From an uncultured Cytophagales bacterium (GTDB lineage: Bacteria > Bacteroidota > Bacteroidia > Cytophagales > Thermonemataceae): a stretch of DNA of 64,000 nucleotides. The stretch lies in the NCBI GenBank assembly GCA_938002655.1, contig CALLAC010000003.1, positions 1-64,000 on the forward strand, given 5' to 3'. This document shows, piece after piece, positions 1-9,743 of the stretch. The notes beneath the pieces were generated by a model, which worked only from the letters and a program-made list of their open reading frames with translations, was not told the DNA's origin and ran no database searches. The translations under genes were made by a program, and so were the position numbers. How positions within the stretch are numbered: the first letter of the stretch is position 1; every line of letters starts with the position of its first letter.

Positions 1-36
1 TTCAAACTTTTTTCAAACTTTTTTCAAACTTTTTTC
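1..36. repeat. 12-bp tandem repeat at window edge
   Basis: Three exact head-to-tail copies of the 12-mer TTCAAACTTTTT occupy positions 1-36, and the array is cut by the window edge, so the copy number is unknown. The rest of the stretch up to 277 shows no gene. A weak promoter for the next gene may lie at 202-234 (TTG, 22 bp, TAATTTTC). Confidence 0.75.
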
Positions 37-277
37 CGAAATTGTACTATTCAAATTTTTTATTGTATTTAGGAAATAAAAAAGTGATTCCTAGCAGTCT
101 GATGATGTTAATCCGAGATAATCTTTCTTTTTATTATTTTCACTTTTTTACAAGTTTGTGGAAGATATTTGACTAAAATGAGTAGTTGAAAGTAGAATTT
201 ATTGAAAAGTTGCTGCTAATATTTTATAATTTTCGCATATCATGTTTTTTTTTCTAATTTACTGAAAATTTGTTTTT

Positions 278-1252
278 ATGAAAAAAATTGCTGTTTTTAC
301 ATCAGGGGGTGATGCCCCAGGTATGAATGCTTGTGTGAGAGCTGTGGTTAGAACGGCTATTTACAGAGGTTTAGAAGTCTTTGGCGTAATGCGGGGATAT
401 AATGGAATGATACAAGGCGATATAGTACCGATGAAATCCAGTTCGGTGAGTAATATTATTCAGAAAGGTGGAACAATACTTAAATCGGCTCGGAGTAAGG
501 AGTTTATGACTACCGAAGGTAGAAGAAAGGCTTACGAAAATCTGCAAAAATTAGGCATAGAGGGCTTGGTTGCCATAGGAGGCGATGGTACTTTTCGGGG
601 GGCAGTGGAGTTTTACAACGAATATGCTATTCCTACGGTAGGATGTCCGGGAACAATTGATAACGACTTGTACGGCACCGATTACACCATTGGCTACGAT
701 ACAGCTATCAATACGGCTTTGGAGGCAATAGATAAAATACGAGATACTGCTGACTCTCACGACAGAATTTTCTTTATTGAAGTAATGGGGAGAGATTCAG
801 GCTACATTGCGATAGCTTGCGGTATTGCAGGAGGAGCTGAAATTGTAATGGTGCCTGAAACCTTGATGAGCAGTGCCGAAGTAGCCCAAATTTTACAAGC
901 AGGCTGGAACAGGTCAAAAACTTCATCTATTGTAGTTGTCGCCGAAGGCGACGAGGAAGGGGGAGCTCAGGAAGTTGCTAACAAAATTAAGCAGTTTCTC
1001 GGAAATCAGCTTGAAATTCGGGTAACTACTTTGGGACATATTCAGCGAGGAGGCTCGCCTACAGCACGCGACCGCATACTTGCCAGCCGTTTGGGTTATG
1101 CCGCCGTAGAAGGTTTGCTGGCAGGGTATAAAAACGTAATGGCAGGTATCATCAACGACCAAGTGGTTTATACTCCCTTTCAAGATACTTTCCAAAAAGT
1201 AAAACCTATCAGCCAAGAAATGATAGAACTTGTAAAAGTTTTAAGCATTTAG
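278..1252 (+). CDS. pfkA: ATP-dependent 6-phosphofructokinase
   Basis: Phosphorylates fructose 6-phosphate to fructose 1,6-bisphosphate, the committed step of glycolysis, in the cytoplasm. The 324-residue length matches bacterial PfkA. Visible motifs are the ATP-binding GGDAPGMN (residues 11-17 region), GGDGT at 101-105, and the catalytic PGTIDND at 124-130. Glycine rather than lysine before TIDND, and GGDG rather than GGDD, point to ATP rather than pyrophosphate as phosphoryl donor; this rests on known family rules. The gene stands alone and converges on ftsA. The ATG start directly precedes the Rossmann-like first strand, so no other start is needed. Confidence 0.97.
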   Translation: MKKIAVFTSGGDAPGMNACVRAVVRTAIYRGLEVFGVMRGYNGMIQGDIVPMKSSSVSNIIQKGGTILKSARSKEFMTTEGRRKAYENLQKLGIEGLVAIGGDGTFRGAVEFYNEYAIPTVGCPGTIDNDLYGTDYTIGYDTAINTALEAIDKIRDTADSHDRIFFIEVMGRDSGYIAIACGIAGGAEIVMVPETLMSSAEVAQILQAGWNRSKTSSIVVVAEGDEEGGAQEVANKIKQFLGNQLEIRVTTLGHIQRGGSPTARDRILASRLGYAAVEGLLAGYKNVMAGIINDQVVYTPFQDTFQKVKPISQEMIELVKVLSI

Positions 1253-1438
1253 CTGTGCTAAAAAAATATGAATTGACTACAAAACTTGATAAAGCCCAAA
1301 GCGGCAAAATTTGAAAAAAACACAAACCAAGAAATTTACTCACAAGCAGTTTGTAAAAATATCTTATTTACCGTTCTTAAAATATGCTCAAACGAAAGAG
1401 ATTTTTGCAGAAATAGATTCGTAATGATTTTGTAAGCC

Positions 1439-1487
1439 CATGCTTCAAGCCTAGTAGGTCTTTAAAACTTATCTGGCTTGAAGTATG
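1439..1487 (-). terminator. Long stem-loop between convergent pfkA and ftsA
   Basis: Positions 1439-1451 pair with 1475-1487 over 13 bp with one G-U pair, around a 23-nt loop. It lies 25 bp after the ftsA stop and 187 bp after the pfkA stop. No clear T-run follows on either strand, so it may be a terminator or an mRNA 3' end protector. The rest of 1253-1511 shows no gene. Confidence 0.45.
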
Positions 1488-1511
1488 AAATTTACATGCA
1501 GTTAGCAGATT

Positions 1512-2852
1512 TCAGTAATCATCTTTATCGTCTACATCATCAAGTAAGAAGTTCTTGGTGCGGTCAATGAGTTTATTTAAAAATCCAGAAAAAGATTGTT
1601 CTTTGGTGTTTTTTTCTTTTTTGCTTGTTTCAGTAGGGGAAGTACTTTGAGTAGCTTGATTGCTATTGCTTTGGGGCAATAAATCTCTATCATCCAAAGA
1701 ACGAAAGCCTGCTAATGCCAAGCCAATAGCAGTAGCATATGAAGGCTGATTGACAAGATTGATGTTCGTAGGTGTAAGGTATTCGGTAGGGTGTCCGATA
1801 CGTACAGGCAAACCTGTATGCAGTTCGAACAATTCTTTGATACCTTCTAGAAGAGAGCCGCCACCTGTAAGTACAATACCTTGTGAGAGGTTATTATAAC
1901 AACCTGAACGCAAAATTTCTTTATAGACTTCCTCTATAATTTCAGTCATTCGAGCTTCAATGATACGAGCTAAATTTTTAAGAGAAATTTCACGAGCAGG
2001 GCGATTGCGTAAGCCAGGAATTGATACCACTTCCATACTGCTGGCTTGTTCGGCGATAGCTTTACCAAAACGCACTTTTAGCAGTTCGGCTTGGTTTTCC
2101 ATAAGCATACAACCATTTTTGATGTCGGAAGTGATTACCTTTCCGCCAAATGGAATAACTGCCGTATGGCGAAGTATATTATCGTAGAAAACGGCTAAAT
2201 CGGTAGTGCCTCCGCCAATATCTACCAAGGCAACGCCTTCTTTACGCTCTTCGGGAGTAAGGCAAGCCAAACTGGAAGCTATGGGTTCTAAGATGAGGTC
2301 TTGAATGGTAAGCCCTGCTTTCTTGATACATTTCTTGATGTTATCCAGTGAAGTAGTTTGGGCGGTGATGATATGAAAATTGGCTTCTAATTTCACGCCT
2401 GCCATACCTACGGGGTCGTTGATATCAGTTTCGTTATCCACGATAAAATCTTGGGGCATTACGTGAAGTATCTGCGAACCTGCGGCAATGGGTGTTTTAT
2501 ACATATCGTTAATGAGCCGCATTATATCGGCATTGGAAATTTCGTCTTCGGTAGAGTGGCGAGTGATACCACCTTTTTGGGTAAAAGTACGAATATGTTG
2601 CCCTGCAATGCCTACATTGACTACCTCTATACGAGTATTAGACATTTGCGAGGCTTTGGATATGGCAATTTTTATTGCCTCTACGGTTTTTTCTATATTG
2701 GAGATTACACCACGATTTACCCCTTCCGAATCTGCTCTGCCAAAACCTAATATTTCAATTCTATCTCTATACAGTGCATCTTGACGAGCTACCACAGCAC
2801 AAACTTTGGTGCTGCCAATGTCTAAACCGACAACAATCTTATCGTTTTGCAT
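1512..2852 (-). CDS. ftsA: Cell division protein FtsA
   Basis: Actin-like ATPase that anchors FtsZ filaments to the inner membrane at the division site. The phosphate-1 motif VGLDIGSTK lies near the N-terminus, phosphate-2 VDIGGGTTDLAVF near residue 215, and the adenosine motif VLTGGGSLLEGI near 335. A Ser/Thr/Gln-rich linker leads to a C-terminal amphipathic segment (GFLNKLIDRTKNFLLDD), as expected of the membrane-targeting helix. The chosen start gives MQNDKIVVGLDIG, as in related FtsA proteins; an ATG 12 bp upstream (2864) is also possible. The 5' end overlaps the ftsQ stop. ftsZ, the usual next gene, is absent: pfkA converges instead. Confidence 0.96.
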   Translation of the reverse strand: MQNDKIVVGLDIGSTKVCAVVARQDALYRDRIEILGFGRADSEGVNRGVISNIEKTVEAIKIAISKASQMSNTRIEVVNVGIAGQHIRTFTQKGGITRHSTEDEISNADIMRLINDMYKTPIAAGSQILHVMPQDFIVDNETDINDPVGMAGVKLEANFHIITAQTTSLDNIKKCIKKAGLTIQDLILEPIASSLACLTPEERKEGVALVDIGGGTTDLAVFYDNILRHTAVIPFGGKVITSDIKNGCMLMENQAELLKVRFGKAIAEQASSMEVVSIPGLRNRPAREISLKNLARIIEARMTEIIEEVYKEILRSGCYNNLSQGIVLTGGGSLLEGIKELFELHTGLPVRIGHPTEYLTPTNINLVNQPSYATAIGLALAGFRSLDDRDLLPQSNSNQATQSTSPTETSKKEKNTKEQSFSGFLNKLIDRTKNFLLDDVDDKDDY

Positions 2853-3591
2853 ATTCACAAACAACCTGTTGATGATATTTTAAGCTAATTTTTTCGTAAA
2901 CATTCCACCCTTTACGTGGCAAAATGTAGAGGCAGAGAATTTCTAACTTTCGCAATTTATTTTCCCACTGTTCTAAATCTCCAAAATCAATTTCTGACTC
3001 TGATAACTGTAAGTATACTTTAAAACTCTGACGAAATTTGACAATCTGTGCAATATGTGAGCGAAAAAAAGAACTTGATGTAATTTTTTGAAGCAAAGCT
3101 AACAATTTTTTATCGTTTTCATTGTTTTGGAAATCAAAATTTGCTTCATCAGTACTCAGAATCAAACAATGAGGCGTAAATTTTTTGGAAAAAGGAATTT
3201 TTCTGCCTTTACTATCCAAATAAAAAGTTTCTTGTTTGTTCCAAATTCGCACCACAGGCTTTACCAAACGCACCCAAACAGCAAGTTCACCATTCAATTT
3301 TTTACTGATGATACAATCTTCTACAAAAGCGTTGGCTTTAAGCCTTCTTTCCAAATGTCGAGTATTGATAAACTTGTAAGGTGTATTTAGTAAAAACTCA
3401 CGGCTGTTGCTGTCCAAAAGGCTCTGAATATCCTTTTCATCTAAAAAAAGATTACCCCCATTGTCATCAATCTCTATGGATAATCTCTGACAATACAGAT
3501 TTTCGTAATAATTTCCCGAAGCTCCTAGCACAAACAGTATTCCCAACAATCCTAACAGCCAATGAACTTCTTTTTTGATACGCAACTTCAT
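2839..3591 (-). CDS. ftsQ: Cell division protein FtsQ/DivIB-like
   Basis: Bitopic divisome protein with a short cytoplasmic N-terminus. One membrane segment (HWLLGLLGILFVLGASG, about residues 10-26) precedes a periplasmic POTRA-like region (LFLDEKDIQSLL onward) and a beta domain. The length of about 250 residues suits Bacteroidota FtsQ, which diverges strongly in sequence; the assignment relies on topology and on its place just before ftsA, with which it overlaps. The open frame runs upstream to 3738, but the ATG at 3591 puts the membrane segment at the usual distance and fits a promoter at 3613-3642. murC, the usual upstream neighbour, is missing. Confidence 0.88.
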   Translation of the reverse strand: MKLRIKKEVHWLLGLLGILFVLGASGNYYENLYCQRLSIEIDDNGGNLFLDEKDIQSLLDSNSREFLLNTPYKFINTRHLERRLKANAFVEDCIISKKLNGELAVWVRLVKPVVRIWNKQETFYLDSKGRKIPFSKKFTPHCLILSTDEANFDFQNNENDKKLLALLQKITSSSFFRSHIAQIVKFRQSFKVYLQLSESEIDFGDLEQWENKLRKLEILCLYILPRKGWNVYEKISLKYHQQVVCEYAKR

Positions 3592-3612
3592 TGTTTTACC
3601 TTGCAATATTTG

Positions 3613-3642
3613 CAAATTTACAACTTTGTCTAAATAAACAAA
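3613..3642 (-). promoter_or_regulatory. Bacteroidota-type promoter of ftsQ
   Basis: On the minus strand a TTTG (3639-3642) is followed after 18 bp by TAAATTTG (3613-3620), matching the Bacteroidota -33/-7 pattern. It lies about 20 bp from the chosen ftsQ ATG, which supports that start over the upstream ones. Confidence 0.6.
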
Positions 3643-3659
3643 TTTTTTAGTTATTTTTT

Positions 3660-3667
3660 TATTTTTG
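3660..3667 (+). promoter_or_regulatory. Putative -7 element of cobT
   Basis: TATTTTTG matches the Bacteroidota -7 consensus TAnnTTTG. Its last base is the G of a possible GTG start of cobT at 3667. If the element is real, transcription begins downstream of that GTG and translation must start at ATG 3694 or 3700. No well-spaced TTG is visible. Confidence 0.4.
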
Positions 3668-3693
3668 TGGAAATTATAGCTAAGAATTCTTCT

Positions 3694-4710
3694 ATGAGAA
3701 TGCACTTCACAGAGCAACTCCAACAAAAGATAAATCAAAAAACCAAGCCTTTGGGAGCTTTGGGAAAACTTGAAAAATTAGCCTTTCAGATTGGTAAAGT
3801 GCAAAAAACGCTTACTCCTCGCTTGCAAAACCCCACAATTATAGTTTTTGCTGGCGATCACGGCATTGCCCAAGAAAGAGTGAGTGCTTATCCGCAAGAA
3901 GTTACCTATCAAATGGTACTAAACTTTTTACGGGGAGGTGCGGCTATCAATGTTTTTTGCAGACAGCATCATCTTGCTCTGAAAGTAGTTGATGCAGGTG
4001 TAAAATACCATTTTGAGCCTCATACCGATTTGATTGTACTCAAAGCAGGTTGGGGAACAAAAAACTTTTTACATACTACTGCAATGACTGAAAGCGAATT
4101 AGAATTTTGCCTGCAAGAAGGAGGCAAAATTCTCAAAAAACTTTTTGAACAAGAATGTAATATTGTTGGTTTTGGCGAGATGGGCATTGCCAATACATCT
4201 GCGGCAAGTATGCTGATGAGTTATTTATGCGATTTACCCATTGAGCAATGTGTAGGCAAAGGTACAGGAATTGATGAAAAAGGGCTTTTGCATAAAATTC
4301 AAGTTTTGAAAAAAGCACAAAGTTTTCATGGAAAAATAAGTAGTCCTTTGCAAGTTTTGCAAACTTTTGCAGGTTTTGAAATGGTTCAGATGTGTGGAGC
4401 AATGTTGGAGGCTTTTCGGCAAGGTATGCTTATTTTGGTAGATGGTTTTATTGCTACAAGTGTTTTTTTAGCGGCACAGGCCATAGAGCCTGCTATTAAA
4501 GAAAATGCGATTTTTTGCCACCAAAGCAACGAGGCAGGGCATCGGCGTATGTTAAAATTTTTGAAAGCAGATCCTTTGCTACAATTAGATATGCGTTTGG
4601 GCGAAGGAACAGGTTGTGCACTGGCTTTTCCGATTATACAGAGTGCAGTGGCTTTTCTGAACGAAATGGCCAGTTTTGAAAGTGCAGGCGTGAGCGAAAA
4701 AGGCAAGTGA
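3694..4710 (+). CDS. cobT: Nicotinate-nucleotide-dimethylbenzimidazole phosphoribosyltransferase
   Basis: Transfers phosphoribose from nicotinate mononucleotide to 5,6-dimethylbenzimidazole, giving alpha-ribazole phosphate for the cobalamin lower ligand. Visible family motifs are KPLGALGKLEKLA near the start, AGDHGIAQE, GFGEMGIANT, CHQSNEAGH and the C-terminal GEGTGCALA with the catalytic glutamate. The length of about 338 residues is normal. Possible starts are GTG 3667, ATG 3694 and ATG 3700; 3694 is chosen because a promoter-like element overlaps the GTG. No other cob, cbi or btu operon gene adjoins it, so the organism may salvage cobinamide or carry the rest elsewhere. Confidence 0.95.
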   Translation: MRMHFTEQLQQKINQKTKPLGALGKLEKLAFQIGKVQKTLTPRLQNPTIIVFAGDHGIAQERVSAYPQEVTYQMVLNFLRGGAAINVFCRQHHLALKVVDAGVKYHFEPHTDLIVLKAGWGTKNFLHTTAMTESELEFCLQEGGKILKKLFEQECNIVGFGEMGIANTSAASMLMSYLCDLPIEQCVGKGTGIDEKGLLHKIQVLKKAQSFHGKISSPLQVLQTFAGFEMVQMCGAMLEAFRQGMLILVDGFIATSVFLAAQAIEPAIKENAIFCHQSNEAGHRRMLKFLKADPLLQLDMRLGEGTGCALAFPIIQSAVAFLNEMASFESAGVSEKGK

Positions 4711-4727
4711 ATACCTTCAACGCTCAC
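4690..4727. terminator. Hairpin between convergent cobT and hutU
   Basis: A 7-bp perfect arm GTGAGCG (4690-4696) pairs with CGCTCAC (4721-4727), with a possible inner AAGG/CCTT helix. It spans the cobT stop and lies 26 bp beyond the hutU stop, so it could serve both genes. There is no strong T-run. Confidence 0.4.
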
Positions 4728-4752
4728 TAACCTTTTCGAGGAGATTATAGCT

Positions 4753-6768
4753 TCAGAAAAGATTTTCTAAAAGGCTCTCTTCCACCAAATTAGGTAATGT
4801 AACTTTGAGGCGAGGCTCTTCTTGCATAGCCCGCCGAATGGCAAATATAGCCTCTTTATTTCGTGCCCAACTACGCCGAGCAATACCATTGTTGACATCC
4901 CAGTGAAGCATCATTTTCAACCTTCTTTCGCTATTGCCAGAACCATCCAGCACCAAACCAAATCCTCCATTGATAACCTCTCCCCAACCTACACCTCCGC
5001 CGTTATGCAGACTTACCCAAGTAGCTCCACGAAAAGCATCACCTACAAAATTTTGTACAGCCATATCTGCCGTAAAACTTGAGCCATCGTAAATATTAGA
5101 GGTTTCACGGAAGGGGGAGTCGGTGCCTGAAACGTCGTGGTGATCTCTACCTAAAACAATAGGAGCTGAAATTTCACCTTTGGCAATTGCCTCATTGAAA
5201 GCTAAAGCTATGCTTATTCGCCCTTCTGCATCAGCATAAAGAATACGGGCTTGTGAACCTACTACAAGATTGTTTTTCATTGCATCTTTTATCCAAAGAA
5301 TATTATCAGCAATTTGTTGACGAATTTCGGCAGGGGCAGTTTGATATTGCTTTTCCAGCACTTTCAGAGCGATTTCATCTGTTTTTTGTAAATCTTTGGG
5401 ATTTTGGCTCATACATACCCAACGAAAAGGACCAAAGCCATAGTCAAAGCACATGGGTCCCATAATATCTTGCACATAAGAGGGGTATTTGAAAGTTTTG
5501 CCGTCTTTTGCCCAAATATCGGCACCTGCCCGTGAGGCTTCCAGCAAAAAGGCATTGCCATAATCGAAAAAATAGGTTCCTTGGGCGGTATGGGCATTGA
5601 TAAGAGCTACTTGCTTACGCAAAGACGCGTAGACTTTTTCTTTGAAAAGAGCAGGATTTTCAGCCATTAGGATGTTAGCTTCTTCAAAGGAAAGTCCCGC
5701 AGGATAGTAGCCTCCTGCAAAAGGGTTGTGCAAGGAGGTCTGGTCAGAGCCCAAATCTATGAAAATATTTTCTTGTAAAAATTTTTCCCAAACATCTACT
5801 ACATTTCCAAAATAAGCAAAAGAAGTATTGTCTTTTTGTTGTTGAGCCTTACGAACTTTTTGCACAAGTTCGTTTAAATCGGTTACGATTTCATCTACCC
5901 AACCCTGCTGATGTCTTTTTTCAAGCACTTTCCAATTTACTTCGGCAGTTACAGAAACGCAACCAGCAATTTTGGCGGCTTTGGGCTGTGCTCCACTCAT
6001 TCCTCCCAAACCTGCTGAAACAAAAAGTTTACCTGCCAATCCAGAACCTGTTTTATCTATCATCCTGCCTGCGTTCAAAATGGTAATAGTAGTGCCATGT
6101 ACAATGCCTTGCGAGCCTATGTACATATAAGAACCTGCGGTCATTTGCCCGTATTGTGTTACGCCCAGGGCATTGAAGCGTTCCCAATCATCAGGTTTAG
6201 AATAGTTAGGAATCATCAGTCCGTTAGTAATTACTACGCGTGGAGCATCAGGATGAGAAGGAAAAAGCCCCAGGGGATGCCCTGAATACATCACGAGAGT
6301 TTGCTCATTTGTCATTGTAGCTAAATATTGCATTGTAAGCAGATATTGAGCCCAATTCTGAAACACTGCTCCGTTTCCACCATAGGTAATGAGTTCGTGA
6401 GGGTGTTGGGCTACGGCAGGGTCAAGGTTATTTTGTATCATTGCCATTATTGCTGCCGCTTGTATGCTTTTGTGCGGATACTTGTGTATAGGGCGAGCAT
6501 ACATTGGGTAAGTAGGGCGAAAGCGATACATGTAAATTCTGCCGTATTTTTCTAATTCTTCGGCAAATTCTTTGGCAAGTAAAGCATGATGTTTCTGTGG
6601 AAAATATCGCAAAGCATTGCGAATGGCAAGTTTTTTTTCGTCTTTGCTCAAAATATCTTTGCGTTTGGGGGCATGATTGATGCTTTCATCGTAGGCAGGT
6701 ATGGGAGGCAACTCATCAGGAATACCTTGCAAAATAGCCTCTTGGAAACTTTTTTCGGCAGTAAGCAT
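4753..6768 (-). CDS. hutU: Urocanate hydratase
   Basis: Converts urocanate to imidazolonepropionate, the second step of histidine degradation, with tightly bound NAD. Recognisable blocks include YGGNGAVFQNWAQY, GSQGIVHGTTIT, SAGLGGMSGAQPKA and the C-terminal SLHNGGGVGWGEVINGGFG run. At 671 residues it is longer than the roughly 555-residue proteobacterial enzyme; a longer form is known in Bacteroidota. hutH, hutI and a formiminotransferase are absent from the window, so the pathway is not clustered here. The gene is flanked by convergent cobT and divergent carB. Confidence 0.95.
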   Translation of the reverse strand: MLTAEKSFQEAILQGIPDELPPIPAYDESINHAPKRKDILSKDEKKLAIRNALRYFPQKHHALLAKEFAEELEKYGRIYMYRFRPTYPMYARPIHKYPHKSIQAAAIMAMIQNNLDPAVAQHPHELITYGGNGAVFQNWAQYLLTMQYLATMTNEQTLVMYSGHPLGLFPSHPDAPRVVITNGLMIPNYSKPDDWERFNALGVTQYGQMTAGSYMYIGSQGIVHGTTITILNAGRMIDKTGSGLAGKLFVSAGLGGMSGAQPKAAKIAGCVSVTAEVNWKVLEKRHQQGWVDEIVTDLNELVQKVRKAQQQKDNTSFAYFGNVVDVWEKFLQENIFIDLGSDQTSLHNPFAGGYYPAGLSFEEANILMAENPALFKEKVYASLRKQVALINAHTAQGTYFFDYGNAFLLEASRAGADIWAKDGKTFKYPSYVQDIMGPMCFDYGFGPFRWVCMSQNPKDLQKTDEIALKVLEKQYQTAPAEIRQQIADNILWIKDAMKNNLVVGSQARILYADAEGRISIALAFNEAIAKGEISAPIVLGRDHHDVSGTDSPFRETSNIYDGSSFTADMAVQNFVGDAFRGATWVSLHNGGGVGWGEVINGGFGLVLDGSGNSERRLKMMLHWDVNNGIARRSWARNKEAIFAIRRAMQEEPRLKVTLPNLVEESLLENLF

Positions 6769-6886
6769 ATTTTAAGTTGTTTTATATCGACTAAAAAGCT
6801 GTTTAATTTCGGGGGTTTATTGGAATTTTGCAAGTTTTCTTTCCAAAATTTACTGCTTGCAAGCGGTAGCAATTTCTTAAAAATTG

Positions 6887-6894
6887 TATTTTTG
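6887..6894 (+). promoter_or_regulatory. Putative -7 element of carB
   Basis: TATTTTTG lies 17 bp before the carB ATG and matches TAnnTTTG. No correctly spaced TTG is visible, so this rests on the -7 box alone. Confidence 0.35.
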
Positions 6895-6911
6895 CCGAAA
6901 TTTTTACTACA

Positions 6912-9743
6912 ATGCCTAAAAACCCTGCGATACGCTCCGTTTTGATTATAGGTTCAGGACCGATTGTGATTGGTCAGGCTTGTGAGTTTGATTACTCTGG
7001 CTCGCAGGCGGCTCGCTCTTTGCGTGAGGAAGGTATTGAGGTTATTCTCATCAATTCTAACCCTGCCACAATTATGACTGACCCGCTCACCGCCGACCAT
7101 GTCTATCTGTTGCCGCTGGAACGAAAATCCATTGAATACATCTTGCAACGCCACCAAATTGATGCCGTTTTGCCAACTATGGGAGGACAAACGGCATTAA
7201 ATTTAGCTATCAAGTGCCATAAAGCAGGACTTTGGGAAAAGTACGGCGTACAAATGATAGGAGTAGACGTAAATGCCATTGAAACTACCGAAGACCGCGA
7301 GAAATTTCGCTTGCGAATGCTTGAGCTTGGAGCTAAGGTTTGCAAAGGCGAAACGGCTACTTCTTTTTTACGAGGTAAAGAAATTGCTCAGCAAATTGGA
7401 TTCCCGCTTGTGATTCGTCCTTCTTTTACATTAGGCGGAACAGGCGGAGGCTTTGTCAATGAAGAAAAAGATTTTGAAGAGGCTTTGCGTAGAGGCTTGC
7501 AGGCTTCACCTGTACACGAAGTACTCGTGGAACAATCCATTTTTGGTTGGAAAGAATTCGAACTGGAACTGCTTCGCGATAGCCAAGGCAATGTGATTAT
7601 TATTTGCTCCATAGAAAACTTTGACCCTATGGGCATTCATACAGGTGATAGTATTACGATAGCACCTGCTCTTACACTTGCCGATACAACTTATCAGCGT
7701 ATGCGAGATTTGGCAATAAAAGTAATGAACGGCATTGGCAACTTTGCAGGGGGGTGCAATATTCAGTTTGCAATCAATCCGAAGAATGAAGACGAAATGA
7801 TTGTCATTGAAGTTAATCCGAGAGTTTCTCGCTCTTCGGCATTAGCCAGCAAGGCTACGGGCTATCCTATTGCTAAAATTGCCGCAAAACTTGCTATTGG
7901 CTACAACCTTGATGAGCTTTCTAACCAAATTACAAAAACTACTTCTGCTTACTTTGAGCCCGCTCTGGATTATGTAGTCGTAAAAATTCCTCGCTGGAAC
8001 TTTGATAAATTCCGTGGTGCTGATGATAAGCTGGGCTTGCAAATGAAATCGGTAGGCGAAGTGATGGGTATTGGCAGAAATTTCCAAGAAGCATTGCAGA
8101 AAGCTTGCCAAAGTTTGGAAATCAAGAGAAATGGCTTGGGGGCTGATGGCAGAGAAATTACTGACCAACAATTTTTGCTTAAAAGTCTGGAAAATCCTTC
8201 TGGAAATCGACTTTTTCATATCTACGATGCCTTTAAAATGGGTATTTCTTTCAGAACTATTCAAAAACTTACTCAAATTGACCCTTGGTTTTTGCACCAA
8301 ATTGAAGAATTGGTGCTTTTGGAAAAAGAAATTCAGAAATATACTCTGCAAGATATTCCTACCTATCTGCTTTGGGAAGCCAAACGGAAAGGATATGCCG
8401 ACAGACAAATTGCTCATTTATTGCGTTGTTTGGAAAGTGAAGTCTATAAAAAGCGAAAATCCTTAGGCATCGAACGTGCCTACAATCTAGTAGATACGTG
8501 TGCTGCCGAATTTGAAGCTCTTACCCCATACTATTATTCTACGTTTGCTCATAGTTCAAAGCTACAAACAAGTGTTTTAACAAATTCTACAAAGCCCAAA
8601 GTGGTAATTTTAGGTTCTGGTCCAAATCGAATTGGGCAAGGAATAGAATTTGATTATTCTTGTGTACACGGAGTTTTGGCGGCTAAAGAGTGTGGTTACG
8701 AAACCATTATGATAAATTGCAACCCTGAAACCGTTTCCACAGACTTTGATATTGCCGATAAACTCTATTTTGAGCCTGTTTTTTGGGAACACATCTACGA
8801 TATTATTCAAAAAGAACAGCCCGAAGGTGTCATTGTGCAATTGGGCGGTCAGACAGCTCTGAAACTTGCCGAAAAGCTCCATCGCTATGGCATTAAAATC
8901 ATTGGAACGAGCTATGAGTCATTAGACATTGCCGAAGATAGAGGCAAATTTTCTCATTTGCTAAAAGATTTAGACATACCTTATCCACTTTTTGGTGTTA
9001 TTGATGATGCCGATAGTGCCGTAGAATTGGCAAGAAAACTAGGATTTCCCTTGTTGGTGCGTCCAAGTTATGTATTGGGTGGGCAAAGTATGAAAATTGT
9101 TATCAACGAACAAGAACTCGAAGAGCAAGTAGTGAATATCTTGAACGATAATCCTGAAAGTAAAATTCTGCTGGACCACTTTCTAGAAGGGGCGATTGAA
9201 GCCGAAGCCGATGCCATTTGTGATGGAAAAGATGTCTATATCATTGGCATAATGGAACACATTGAGCCTGCAGGTATTCATTCAGGTGATAGCAATGCCG
9301 TTTTACCGCATTTTTCACTCAATCCGATGATAATCGAACAAATTGAGTTCTATACAAAAAAAATTGCTTTAGCCTTGCAAACTGTCGGCCTCATCAATGT
9401 TCAATTTGCTATCAAAGAGCATAAGGTGTATGTAATTGAGGCAAATCCACGTGCCAGCCGAACCGTGCCATTTATCTGTAAAGCCTATCAAGAGCCATAC
9501 ATCAATTATGCTGTAAAAGTGATGCTTGGCAAAAATAAGCTTAAAGATTTCAACTTCAATCCTAAACGCAAAGGCTACGCTATCAAACAGCCTGTGTTTT
9601 CGTTTGAGAAATTCCCCAATGTCAATAAAGAACTTGGTCCTGAAATGAAATCTACGGGCGAGGCTATTCTTTTTATTGAAAATTTGATGGACGATACTTT
9701 CCAAAAACTTTACGAAGAACGCAACTTATATTTGAGCAGATAG
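6912..9743 (+). CDS. carB: Carbamoyl-phosphate synthase large subunit, short form
   Basis: Makes carbamoyl phosphate from bicarbonate, ammonia delivered by CarA, and two ATP, feeding pyrimidine and arginine synthesis. Two homologous ATP-grasp halves are visible: the first begins [20 protein letters not shown], the second near residue 560 with [19 protein letters not shown]. Each has its RPSFTLGG or RPSYVLGG loop and an EVNPR or EANPR metal motif. At 943 residues the protein stops just after [11 protein letters not shown], where the Escherichia coli enzyme (1073 residues) enters its MGS-like allosteric domain, so UMP/ornithine control should be absent. carA is not adjacent. The last 18 bp overlap the 3' end of nnrDE. 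Confidence 0.97.
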   Translation: MPKNPAIRSVLIIGSGPIVIGQACEFDYSGSQAARSLREEGIEVILINSNPATIMTDPLTADHVYLLPLERKSIEYILQRHQIDAVLPTMGGQTALNLAIKCHKAGLWEKYGVQMIGVDVNAIETTEDREKFRLRMLELGAKVCKGETATSFLRGKEIAQQIGFPLVIRPSFTLGGTGGGFVNEEKDFEEALRRGLQASPVHEVLVEQSIFGWKEFELELLRDSQGNVIIICSIENFDPMGIHTGDSITIAPALTLADTTYQRMRDLAIKVMNGIGNFAGGCNIQFAINPKNEDEMIVIEVNPRVSRSSALASKATGYPIAKIAAKLAIGYNLDELSNQITKTTSAYFEPALDYVVVKIPRWNFDKFRGADDKLGLQMKSVGEVMGIGRNFQEALQKACQSLEIKRNGLGADGREITDQQFLLKSLENPSGNRLFHIYDAFKMGISFRTIQKLTQIDPWFLHQIEELVLLEKEIQKYTLQDIPTYLLWEAKRKGYADRQIAHLLRCLESEVYKKRKSLGIERAYNLVDTCAAEFEALTPYYYSTFAHSSKLQTSVLTNSTKPKVVILGSGPNRIGQGIEFDYSCVHGVLAAKECGYETIMINCNPETVSTDFDIADKLYFEPVFWEHIYDIIQKEQPEGVIVQLGGQTALKLAEKLHRYGIKIIGTSYESLDIAEDRGKFSHLLKDLDIPYPLFGVIDDADSAVELARKLGFPLLVRPSYVLGGQSMKIVINEQELEEQVVNILNDNPESKILLDHFLEGAIEAEADAICDGKDVYIIGIMEHIEPAGIHSGDSNAVLPHFSLNPMIIEQIEFYTKKIALALQTVGLINVQFAIKEHKVYVIEANPRASRTVPFICKAYQEPYINYAVKVMLGKNKLKDFNFNPKRKGYAIKQPVFSFEKFPNVNKELGPEMKSTGEAILFIENLMDDTFQKLYEERNLYLSR

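Noticed and set aside
3592-3693. Cobalamin riboswitch upstream of cobT
   Set aside because: The gap to the divergent ftsQ promoter is far too short for the aptamer and no B12-box sequence is visible.
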